Notes: generated from the sequence alone by a model not told the origin. DNA of 6,226 bases from Thermoflexales bacterium (GCA_007130345.1 SLSP01000087.1:1-6226); one strand, 5' to 3'. Numbered from the stretch's first letter, positions 1 through 6,159 are shown. Numbers and translations: made by a program.

Positions 1-68
1 AGGTGCAAATCGACTTTGTACCACTGCTCATTCGGCTGTGACTTTTTTCTTTTCCTTCTTCGCGTCAT
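1..68 (-). CDS. N-terminus of a probable PHP-domain protein (runs off the left edge)
   Basis: The minus strand has an ATG at 68-66 followed by 22 open codons to the window edge. The peptide begins with a very basic stretch (MTRRRKRKKS) and continues QPNEQWYKVDLH. The cut codon starts CT, so the next residue is Leu and the motif is YKVDLHL. In the PHP phosphoesterase family, proteins often start with (W)YK(V/A)DLHxHT, whose histidines bind the catalytic metals. The match is suggestive but only about eight residues long. The frame is closed upstream by a TGA at 92-90, with no other ATG, GTG or TTG between, so this ATG is the likely start. The only SD-like sequence is AAGGAAG at 87-81, 12 nt away, which is long. 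The gene lies 36 nt downstream of the response regulator stop on the same strand, so co-transcription is likely. Alternative: any protein with a basic N-terminal tail, since the catalytic part is outside the window. Confidence 0.5.
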   Translation of the reverse strand, partial: MTRRRKRKKSQPNEQWYKVDLH

Positions 69-104
69 GCTCTCTAATATCTTCCTTGCTCAATCCAATA
101 CAAT

Positions 105-479
105 TTAGGGCAGCTTCTGTTGACTTTCATCCATAATCATCCGCATTTGGCGCAGCAACTCGGCAGGGCGGAACGGTTTGAGAATAAAGCCCTCGGCCCC
201 ATTCCGCAGACACTCAACCTCGCGGTCCATCCCCGAAGTGACCAATACCGGGATACGCTTGAGATCGTCGTCATTCTTGATGGTTTGCAGAGCGATCATA
301 GAATCCCCACCGGCCAGATGGTAATCCATCAACACCATCGTGATCTCTTCCGATTGCACGATGGGTACAATATCATCGGGGCGTGTGACGGTAATCACCT
401 CATCGCCTTCCAATTCCATTAGCGTTGTGAGCAATCCTAACATCACCCTATCATCATCAGCTACAAGTATCTTAGCCAT
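105..479 (-). CDS. Single-domain response regulator (CheY/Spo0F-like receiver)
   Basis: This 124-residue protein is a complete receiver domain with no output domain. The acidic pair that binds Mg2+ is D8/D9 (in ILVADDD), the phospho-acceptor is D52 (VLMDYHL), the switch Thr is T81 (VLVTSG), and the conserved Lys is K101 in LKPF. All key residues are present, so it should accept a phosphate from a histidine kinase. No kinase is in the window. With no DNA-binding domain it probably signals by protein contact, as CheY or Spo0F do; its target cannot be told from the sequence. The start is well supported: AGGAG at 490-486 lies 6 nt before the ATG. A promoter-like element with an extended -10 lies at 577-549. 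A possible PHP-domain gene follows on the same strand. Base use is visibly more AT-rich than in pth or mfd. Confidence 0.93.
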   Translation of the reverse strand: MAKILVADDDRVMLGLLTTLMELEGDEVITVTRPDDIVPIVQSEEITMVLMDYHLAGGDSMIALQTIKNDDDLKRIPVLVTSGMDREVECLRNGAEGFILKPFRPAELLRQMRMIMDESQQKLP

Positions 480-548
480 AGTTTACTCCTGAGCACGCAA
501 GCCGGCACGCAATACAACCGCACCGCCAACTTATCTGTCCTTGATTTT

Positions 549-577
549 ATTGTACCATAATTATCGGATTTAGATAA
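549..577 (-). promoter_or_regulatory. Probable promoter for the response regulator gene
   Basis: Reading the minus strand, TACAAT (554-549) is a 5/6 match to the -10 consensus and is preceded by TGG, giving an extended -10 (TGn). A weak -35-like TTATCT (577-572) sits exactly 17 nt upstream. The expected start would be near 542, leaving a leader of about 60 nt before the ATG at 479. This is a consensus match by eye only. Confidence 0.45.
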
Positions 578-578
578 T
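550..578 (+). promoter_or_regulatory. Candidate promoter for the rightward operon, overlapping the leftward one
   Basis: On the plus strand, TTGTAC (550-555) and GATAAT (573-578) are separated by 17 nt. The -10 matches 5/6 and the -35 has the key TTG. Each hexamer overlaps a hexamer of the opposite promoter almost exactly. The predicted start near 585 would give a leader of about 170 nt before the ATG at 754. No better promoter was seen in 585-753. Confidence 0.33.
560..578. repeat. Inverted repeat ATTATC-N7-GATAAT, candidate operator
   Basis: ATTATC at 560-565 and GATAAT at 573-578 are perfect 6-bp inverted repeats separated by 7 nt. The right arm is also the plus-strand -10 and overlaps the minus-strand -35. 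An 8-bp palindrome ATAATTAT (557-564) overlaps the left arm, and a further TTATCT lies at 531-536. A dimeric regulator bound here could control both directions, but AT-rich promoter DNA produces such repeats easily. Confidence 0.3.
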
Positions 579-598
579 GGGCCGGGTTCGCGTTAGTC

Positions 599-630
599 CC
601 CTGATGCTACAGGGTTGTGCGGCAGCGCAA
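599..630 (+). other. Two abutting small hairpins in the leader of the rightward operon
   Basis: CCCTG (599-603) pairs with CAGGG (610-614) around a 6-nt loop. Immediately after it, TTGTGC (615-620) pairs with GCGCAA (625-630) around a GGCA tetraloop, with one G-U pair. No T-run follows, so these do not form a standard intrinsic terminator. The rest of the 480-753 gap shows no tRNA, no recognisable riboswitch and no credible gene. Confidence 0.3.
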
Positions 631-753
631 ACTTGCCAACCTTTACATTCATGTTAAACTTCTTCTTTGCAGACGCCCTATATTCACGAAACGCACAGGG
701 CCTTTGCCTATACAACTTGAACGGAACCGCACGTTACGTATGCAGGAGAGGGT

Positions 754-1524
754 ATGCGCGCAAAAAATGTGCTGCGATATGGAATAATCATCGTGCTGAT
801 AGCCAGCTTGTCCGGGGCGATTCGCGGGTACGCGGCCCCTTTATACCAGGACCCTGTCTGGACGATTACCAGTCCCACGGAGGGGAGCACGGTCAGCGGC
901 CAGGTCGCCATTCAGGGGACGGCCACCCATCCCAATTTTGAATCTTACGGCCTGCTCTACGCCAGAGGCCCGCGTCCCACCGCCGATTCGCAGTGGGTGC
1001 CCATCGCGTTTGGCGTGAACACGATGGTGGTCAACGGCACCCTCGCCACCTGGGATACGACTAATTTGCCTAACGGACAGTATACGCTGGCCCTGGCCCT
1101 GTACGAAGTCGGCAGTGCTGACCCCAACTTGCATTTCACCAACAACATCACGGTGTTCAACGAGGATGCCACGCCCACCCCGGAACCCACCGCCACGCCA
1201 GAAGAGCCGGAGTTGCCCCCGGATGAGCCAGTCCCACCGCCGGATGTAGACCCCATAGCGCCCGCCCCGACCGTGGAGCAACCTCCGACAGCCACGCCAC
1301 GGCCTACAGCCACGCCCGACCCAGACCGCGTTGTAGACCCCGGAGACGCTGATGATGCCAGCAACATCACGGATATTTTCTCCGTAGCCGCCATCCAAGA
1401 AGCTTTAATGACGGGCATCTGGTTAGCGGTCGCTATTTACGTCATCGGCGGACTGTATCAGGCGGGCAAGATCGCGTTGCGCTACTACATCCGCCAACAG
1501 CGACGCCGGCGGCAGAGTTCGTGA
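754..1524 (+). CDS. Exported Ig-like-domain protein with Pro/Thr linker and C-terminal membrane anchor
   Basis: This 256-residue protein of unknown function has a clear modular layout. Residues 1-28 form a signal peptide: basic MRAKNVLR, a hydrophobic core at about 9-21, and a YAA site near 26-28. Residues 35-135 look like a beta-sandwich Ig-like domain, with openings such as TSPTEGSTVSG and VAIQGTA and later TWDTTNLPNGQYTLAL. Residues 139-200 are a low-complexity Pro/Thr/Glu linker with TATP units. A transmembrane helix spans about 216-236 and is followed by a short, strongly basic tail (RQQRRRRQSS) expected to face the cytoplasm. The domain would therefore be displayed outside the cell. The start is fixed by AGGAG at 744-748, 5 nt before the ATG. 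Its stop is 7 nt before pth, implying co-transcription. Such proteins are common in Chloroflexota, but no specific partner or ligand can be assigned. Confidence 0.85.
   Translation: MRAKNVLRYGIIIVLIASLSGAIRGYAAPLYQDPVWTITSPTEGSTVSGQVAIQGTATHPNFESYGLLYARGPRPTADSQWVPIAFGVNTMVVNGTLATWDTTNLPNGQYTLALALYEVGSADPNLHFTNNITVFNEDATPTPEPTATPEEPELPPDEPVPPPDVDPIAPAPTVEQPPTATPRPTATPDPDRVVDPGDADDASNITDIFSVAAIQEALMTGIWLAVAIYVIGGLYQAGKIALRYYIRQQRRRRQSS
1285..1320 (+). repeat. Tandem 18-nt repeat encoding PTATPR-PTATPD in the linker
   Basis: Two 18-nt units (1285-1302 and 1303-1320) share the core ACAGCCACGCC (1288-1298 and 1306-1316) and encode residues 178-189. A related PTPEPTATPEE block is encoded at about 1171-1206. 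This is a typical expandable Pro/Thr spacer between an extracellular domain and its anchor, not a mobile or CRISPR repeat. Confidence 0.6.
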
Positions 1525-1531
1525 TCTCCCG

Positions 1532-2125
1532 GTGAGAGCGTTCAGCCTCATCGCGGGACTGGGTAATCCCGGCCCCCGCTACGCTGCCAATCGCCACAAC
1601 ATCGGGTTCCAGGCCGTGCAAGACCTGGCCGAAACCCACCACCTCACCTTCTCTCGCACCGAGCACCGCGCCCGCACCGCGCACGGCAGCATCGGCGGGG
1701 AGCGCGTCATCCTGGCGCAGCCGCAAACGTGGATGAACGAAAGCGGGATCGCGGTGGGCGCGCTGGCCCGCTTTTACAAAATCGCGCCGGAGAACGTGCT
1801 GGTCATCTACGACGACCTCGACATCCCCCTGGGCACGCTCCGCTACCGCGCCGAGGGCAGCAGCGGCGGCCATCGCGGCGTGCAATCCATCATTCAGCAC
1901 CTCGGCACTAACGCCTTCCCCCGCTTGCGATTGGGCATCGGACGCCCGCCCGGCCGCATGGACGCCGCCGCCTACGTCTTGCAAGATTTCTCTGCCGAGG
2001 AGGAGCCGCTGGTGTGGGAGGTGCTGCGCCAGACTCGCGCCCTGGCAAACGCCTGGCTCGCCGGCGATCCCGACTTCGAGCGCCAGGGGATGACCTGGCG
2101 GATCGAAGAGGGAGATAAGGGGTGA
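1532..2125 (+). CDS. pth: Peptidyl-tRNA hydrolase
   Basis: Pth cleaves the ester bond of peptidyl-tRNAs released from stalled ribosomes, freeing tRNA for reuse; it is a cytoplasmic, usually essential enzyme. The 197-residue length is normal for the family. Visible motifs are GLGNPG at 9-14, RHNIGF at 21-26 with the catalytic His22, WMNESG at 67-72 with Asn69, YDDLD at 93-97 with Asp94, and GSSGGHRG at 109-116 with His114, followed by LRLGIGRP. These match the E. coli active-site residues His20, Asn68, Asp93 and His113. The residue matching E. coli Asn114 is Arg115 here. The start is a GTG that gives the standard N-terminus. No good SD precedes it, so translation may be coupled to the upstream gene, which ends 7 nt earlier. 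The stop is 3 nt before the next ATG. Confidence 0.97.
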   Translation: MRAFSLIAGLGNPGPRYAANRHNIGFQAVQDLAETHHLTFSRTEHRARTAHGSIGGERVILAQPQTWMNESGIAVGALARFYKIAPENVLVIYDDLDIPLGTLRYRAEGSSGGHRGVQSIIQHLGTNAFPRLRLGIGRPPGRMDAAAYVLQDFSAEEEPLVWEVLRQTRALANAWLAGDPDFERQGMTWRIEEGDKG

Positions 2126-2128
2126 AAT

Positions 2129-2491
2129 ATGACCGAGCCAACGTTTAATTATGACGAGATAAGCGATACTTTGTACATCTCGTTTAGTCCAGGCGAAGCG
2201 GCCACCGGCATCGAATTAAACGATTACATCGTATTGCGGATTAACAAAAACGAGCGGCGCGCTATTGGATTGACCTTTCTGGAATACTCTCTGTTAGCGC
2301 AAAAGACTGAATTGGGGCCACGCAGCTTTCCCCTCACCGGTTTGACGCAACTTTCAGATGAGCTTCGCGCGGTGGTGTTGGACATTCTCTTGCGGCCTCC
2401 CTTGACCGAATGGCTTGCGTTGTCAACTTATACCCCTTCCCTTGCAGATAGCGTACCCATCACCTCCCTCTTGGCCCCCATCGCCGCCTGA
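2129..2491 (+). CDS. DUF2283-type small protein
   Basis: This is a 120-residue protein. Residues 7-58 fit the DUF2283 pattern: a FNYDEISDTLYISF start (the family's YDxxxDxLYI), then an acidic/hydrophobic IELNDYIVLRIN strand and IGLTFLEYS. The biochemical role of DUF2283 is not known. Residues 59-120 extend beyond the compact domain and are predicted mostly helical, ending in a Pro/Ala-rich segment with no recognised motif. AAGGGG at 2117-2122, 6 nt before the ATG, supports the start, and the gene begins 3 nt after the pth stop, so it is part of that transcript. Its base use is visibly AT-richer than pth and mfd on either side (TTA, AAT and TTT codons), suggesting a later insertion into the pth-mfd cluster. 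It has no signal peptide or membrane helix. Confidence 0.8.
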   Translation: MTEPTFNYDEISDTLYISFSPGEAATGIELNDYIVLRINKNERRAIGLTFLEYSLLAQKTELGPRSFPLTGLTQLSDELRAVVLDILLRPPLTEWLALSTYTPSLADSVPITSLLAPIAA

Positions 2492-2503
2492 TCGGTTCAT
2501 AGC

Positions 2504-2558
2504 AAACGCGCGTTTTGACGCGATTCGCCTCGCATCAAGCGCAAAAACGCGCCGCGTC
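2504..2558. repeat. Overlapping inverted repeats between the DUF2283 gene and mfd
   Basis: The 108-nt gap 2492-2599 contains a perfect 12-bp palindrome AAACGCGCGTTT (2504-2515). GCGCGTTTT (2508-2516) is also complementary to AAAACGCGC (2544-2552), and GACGCG (2517-2522) to CGCGTC (2553-2558). A shorter alternative hairpin pairs TTGACGCG (2515-2522) with CGCATCAA (2531-2538) with one mismatch. The foldings are mutually exclusive. There is no T-tract, so a standard intrinsic terminator is not supported. Confidence 0.4.
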
Positions 2559-2567
2559 GCAGCACTC

Positions 2568-2588
2568 ATTACCCGTTACCCATTCCCG
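2568..2588 (+). repeat. Short degenerate heptamer repeat just upstream of mfd
   Basis: Three consecutive 7-nt units read ATTACCC, GTTACCC and ATTCCCG. They end 11 nt before the mfd ATG and occupy the place where a Shine-Dalgarno would be expected. The stretch is pyrimidine-rich and not SD-like. Confidence 0.35.
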
Positions 2589-2599
2589 CCCACAAACCT

Positions 2600-5500
2600 A
2601 TGACCTCTAAACTGCACGGGCTACTGGCGTGGATACGCGAGCATCCCGCCTACCAGACGTTGCTGGATCACCTCCAGGCCGGAAGCGACCTCCCGGCCCA
2701 ATCGCTCATCCCCCAGGCGCGCGCGGCCCTCGTCGCTGCGCTGACCGCAGACCTGGGAGGCCCGGTTGTCGTGATCGCCCCCACTGTCGAGGAGGCCCGC
2801 CGCTTCCGCGAGGCCCTGCGCCTGTGGCTGCCCCATCCCCACCGCCCGCTGCGCTTCCCCGAACCGCCTGTCCTCTTCTACGAGTACGCCCCCTGGACGC
2901 CGGAGGCCCGCGACGACCGCGTGAACGTGCTCTCGCGGCTCTTCTTGCACCGGACGGCGACGCAGCCCGCCGCGCCCCCCGTCATTGTGACCTCGGCGCG
3001 GGCCGTGATGCAGCGCGCGCTGCCCTATCGCCAATTCCACAAGGCGATGCGCAAACTCGCGGTGGGCGAGCGCGTCTCGCTGACGGGACTGGCCCGCCAC
3101 GCCAGCGGCATCGGCTACGAACCGGTGAGCGTCGTCCTGGCTCCGGGCCAGTTCAGCCGCCGAGGTGGACTGCTGGACATCTTCCCGCCCCAGGCCCCGC
3201 ATCCTTACCGCCTGGAGTTCTTCGGCGACGAGATCGACACTCTCCGCCCCTTCGATCCCGCCACGCAGCGCTCTATTCCGGCGGATGAAACCTCGGCCCC
3301 AGAGCGCATCTGGCTGCCGCCGATGCGCGAGGCGCTGCCCCGCGATGGCGAGCGCGCCCTGCCCATCCTCGAACGCTGGCTCGCCCACCCGGAACTCCCC
3401 GTCGAACTCCGCGTCGCCTTCGAGGAGGACGCGCAAGCGTTGGCCGCCGCCGCGCCCTTTCCGCGCCTGGAATACTATCTCCCGTATCTCTATCAGGAAA
3501 CGGGCACGCTGCTGCACTACCTGGCCTCGGACGCGCTGGTGGTGCTCCACAACGCCGAGCAACTGTCCGGTATGTGGGAAGAGCTGGAAGAGGAAGCCGT
3601 CGAGCAGCGCCACCGGCTGGCGGCGGAGGGCTTCCAACAGGAGACGGACGCCATCCCCTACGTGACCTGGGAGCAGTTCGAGTTCACGCTGGTGGGCCGA
3701 CGCGCGCTCCGCATCCAAAGCGGCGAGGAAGGGCCGCTGGCCGATGCCTTTACGCCGGAGGTTCACTTCGCGGGGCGATTGCCCGAAGCGCTGGGCCGCA
3801 TCCGCCAGTGGACGGGGTTGGGCGATCAGGTGGTCGTGGTGAGCCGCCAGGCTTCGCGGATGGCCGAGTTGTGGCAGGACTTCAATCCGCCGCCGGTACA
3901 CCCCGACCTGAGCGCGCCGCCCGAAGGCTTGCTCACCTTTGTCTACGGGGCGGCCTCCGGCGGCTGGCAGTGGGATGGCCCCGGCGGGACGCGCCATCTG
4001 CTCACCGATGAGGAGCTATTCGGCTGGCGGCCGCCCGAACCCCGCCGCCGCGGCCGTCGCCGCGTCGCCGCCACGCCCGAACTCCAGTTCGCCGATCTCC
4101 AACCCGGCGATTACGTCGTCCACGAGGATTACGGCATCGGCGTCTTCCGGGGGCTGGTCAAGCGCAGCATCGACGACATCGAGCGCGAGTATCTGCTGCT
4201 GGAGTACCACGAGCGCGACCGCCTCTTCGTCCCCATCCACCAGGCCGACCGCCTGACCCGGTATGTGGGATCGGAGGGCTTCGGGCCGAGCTTGAGCCGC
4301 CTGCACACCGGGCAATGGGCGCAGACCAAAGCCCGCGTCCAAGAGGCCGCCGAATCCATCGCCGGCGAGCTGCTCGACCTGTACGCGGCGCGGCAGGTGG
4401 TGCAAGGCCACGCCTTCACCGGGGACACGGCCTGGCAGCGCGAGCTGGAGGCCGCCTTCCCCTACATCGAAACCGCTGACCAGATCGCGGCCATTCAAGC
4501 GGTCAAGGAGGATATGGAGAAGGCGCAGCCGATGGATCGCCTGATCTGCGGCGACGCGGGGTACGGCAAGACCGAGGTCGCGCTGCGCGCCGCCTTCAAG
4601 GCCGTGATGGACGGCAAGCAGGCGGCGATGCTCGTCCCGACGACGGTGTTGGCGCAACAACACTATGAGACCTTCCACGAGCGGCTGGCCCCCTTTCCCG
4701 TGAAGGTGGAACTGCTCTCGCGCTTCCGCACGCCCCAGGAGCAGGGCCAGGTCTTGACCGGGATGCGCGAGGGGACGGTGGACATCGTCATCGGCACGCA
4801 CCGGCTGCTCCAGCGGGATATCGCCTTCAAGGATTTGGGCCTGGTCATCATCGACGAGGAGCAGCGCTTTGGCGTGACGCACAAGGAGCGCCTCAAGCGG
4901 CTGCGCACCGAGGTGGACGTGCTGACGATGACGGCCACGCCCATCCCGCGCACGCTGTATATGTCGCTGACGGGCGTGCGCGACATCAGCATCATCGAGA
5001 CGCCACCCCAGGAGCGGCTGCCCATCACGACCTATATCGGCCCCTATGCCGCCGACGTGACGCAGCGCGCCATCCGCCGCGAACTCAAGCGCAACGGGCA
5101 GGTCTTTTACGTCCATAACCGGGTGGAGACCATCGCCAGCGTCGCCGCCCGGCTGCGCGACCTCGTCCCCGAAGCGCGGATTGCCTACGCGCACGGCCAG
5201 ATGCAGAAGTACCAGTTGAGCCGCGTGATGCGGCGCTTTGCCCGGCGGGAAATCGACGTGCTGCTGGCGACCACCATCATCGAGAGCGGCCTGGACTATC
5301 CCAACGCCAACACGCTCATCGTGGAGCGCGCCGACCGCTTTGGGTTGGCGCAGCTCTACCAGTTGCGCGGGCGCGTGGGCCGAGGCACGCGGCGCGGCTA
5401 CGCTTATTTCTTCCACAAGCGGCGGATGACCGACGATGCGCGCGCGCGCCTCCAGGCTCTCAACGAGACCAGCAGCACCGGCGGGGGCTTCTCGGTGGCA

Positions 5501-6124
5501 ATGCGCGACCTGGAAATCCGGGGTGCGGGCAACCTGCTCGGACGCAAACAGCACGGCCACGTCGCGGCGGTGGGCTTCACGCTCTACTCGCGGATGCTGA
5601 CGCGGGCCGTCTCGCGCCTCAAGGCCGAGCGCCAGGGCGAATCCGCGCCGCCCGACCCTATCGGCTCCATCTCCATCGAGTTGCCGCTGGCGGTGGGCCT
5701 GCCGCCCGACTACGTCCCCGATGACCGCCTGCGGCTGCAACTCTACCGGCGGATGGCAGAGCTCATCGACGCGGACGACATCGCGCAACTGGAAGACGAA
5801 CTGCGCGACCGCTTCGGCCCGCTGCCGGAGAGCGCGGAGAACCTGATCTACCAACTGCGGCTCAAGGTGCTGGCCCGCGACGCGCGCATCCCGGCCATCG
5901 CCATCGAGAACGCGCAGATCGCGCTGCGCCCCACGTGGATGGCGTCTCTATCGTCCTCGCAAGTTGCCCGGCTGCGTCGCCAACTGCGCGACCACGCCCG
6001 CGTGGGCCGCCGCGAGATCTGGATTCAACTCGCGTGGGATGAGCAGGTCTGGCAACGCGATCTTCAAGCCACGCTGGAGGCGCTCAAAGACAAAGACCTG
6101 ACAGATTTTCGACCTGTGCAATAG
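2600..6124 (+). CDS. mfd: Transcription-repair coupling factor Mfd
   Basis: Mfd binds RNA polymerase stalled at lesions, pushes it off using ATP, and recruits UvrA for nucleotide excision repair. The 1174-residue length is full (E. coli 1148). Residues 1 to about 340 form the UvrB-like module, with the UvrA-contacting part near RRGGLLDIFPP at 188-198. A basic linker (PRRRGRRR, 481-488) leads to the CarD-like RNA-polymerase interaction domain at 497-557 (GDYVVHEDYGIGVF). The RecG-like motor follows: Walker A GDAGYGKTE at 651-659, DEEQRFG at 752-758, TATPIPRTL at 778-786, TTIIESG at 891-897 and QLRGRVGR at 921-928. The translocation (TRG) region with LEIRGAGNLLG is at 971-981. The C-terminal TRCF domain starts near 1025 (ISIELPL). 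The ATG is the first possible start after an in-frame TGA at 2516-2518. No SD precedes it. The gene sits downstream of pth, as in Bacillus. Confidence 0.98.
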   Translation: MTSKLHGLLAWIREHPAYQTLLDHLQAGSDLPAQSLIPQARAALVAALTADLGGPVVVIAPTVEEARRFREALRLWLPHPHRPLRFPEPPVLFYEYAPWTPEARDDRVNVLSRLFLHRTATQPAAPPVIVTSARAVMQRALPYRQFHKAMRKLAVGERVSLTGLARHASGIGYEPVSVVLAPGQFSRRGGLLDIFPPQAPHPYRLEFFGDEIDTLRPFDPATQRSIPADETSAPERIWLPPMREALPRDGERALPILERWLAHPELPVELRVAFEEDAQALAAAAPFPRLEYYLPYLYQETGTLLHYLASDALVVLHNAEQLSGMWEELEEEAVEQRHRLAAEGFQQETDAIPYVTWEQFEFTLVGRRALRIQSGEEGPLADAFTPEVHFAGRLPEALGRIRQWTGLGDQVVVVSRQASRMAELWQDFNPPPVHPDLSAPPEGLLTFVYGAASGGWQWDGPGGTRHLLTDEELFGWRPPEPRRRGRRRVAATPELQFADLQPGDYVVHEDYGIGVFRGLVKRSIDDIEREYLLLEYHERDRLFVPIHQADRLTRYVGSEGFGPSLSRLHTGQWAQTKARVQEAAESIAGELLDLYAARQVVQGHAFTGDTAWQRELEAAFPYIETADQIAAIQAVKEDMEKAQPMDRLICGDAGYGKTEVALRAAFKAVMDGKQAAMLVPTTVLAQQHYETFHERLAPFPVKVELLSRFRTPQEQGQVLTGMREGTVDIVIGTHRLLQRDIAFKDLGLVIIDEEQRFGVTHKERLKRLRTEVDVLTMTATPIPRTLYMSLTGVRDISIIETPPQERLPITTYIGPYAADVTQRAIRRELKRNGQVFYVHNRVETIASVAARLRDLVPEARIAYAHGQMQKYQLSRVMRRFARREIDVLLATTIIESGLDYPNANTLIVERADRFGLAQLYQLRGRVGRGTRRGYAYFFHKRRMTDDARARLQALNETSSTGGGFSVAMRDLEIRGAGNLLGRKQHGHVAAVGFTLYSRMLTRAVSRLKAERQGESAPPDPIGSISIELPLAVGLPPDYVPDDRLRLQLYRRMAELIDADDIAQLEDELRDRFGPLPESAENLIYQLRLKVLARDARIPAIAIENAQIALRPTWMASLSSSQVARLRRQLRDHARVGRREIWIQLAWDEQVWQRDLQATLEALKDKDLTDFRPVQ

Positions 6125-6153
6125 CCTTCAAGAGCCAAAATCGCCAAATGAGC

Positions 6154-6159
6154 TACAAT
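6154..6159 (+). promoter_or_regulatory. Possible -10 element for the gene after mfd
   Basis: TACAAT is a 5/6 match to the -10 consensus, identical to the hexamer proposed for the response regulator. It lies 24 nt before the ATG at 6184, so a transcript would start near 6166 with a leader of only about 18 nt that still contains the SD. No convincing -35 was found at 16-18 nt spacing, so this is tentative. Confidence 0.35.

Noticed and set aside
581..600. A sequence resembling a tRNA T-arm (GGGTTCG...TCCC)
   Set aside because: The stem and loop lengths are wrong and no acceptor, D or anticodon arm can be found around it.
679..684. TATATT as a second -10 for the Ig-like gene
   Set aside because: A good hexamer, but no acceptable -35 at 15-19 nt upstream; TTAAAC at 654 is only a 3/6 match at 19 nt.
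615..941. A 108-codon plus-strand frame covering the leader and start of the Ig-like gene
   Set aside because: No SD, no recognisable product, and it overlaps a better supported gene in another frame.
841..1418. Minus-strand Gly/Arg- and Gly/Ser-rich open frames opposite the Ig-like protein
   Set aside because: The Gly-rich repeats are the complement of the Pro/Thr linker codons; the plus-strand frame has the signal peptide, SD and membrane helix.
2515..2520. TTGACG as a -35 for an mfd promoter
   Set aside because: No -10-like hexamer at 15-19 nt downstream; the region there is GCGCAAAAACGC.
2621..3997. A 458-codon minus-strand open frame opposite the first third of mfd
   Set aside because: Same composition artefact; no motif, no SD, low-complexity Arg/Gly/Gln-rich product.
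4016..5854. A 612-codon open frame on the minus strand inside mfd
   Set aside because: It lies wholly opposite a clear Mfd reading frame. GC-rich genes with G/C third positions routinely leave an open antisense frame. The His/Arg/Gln-rich product shows no domain.
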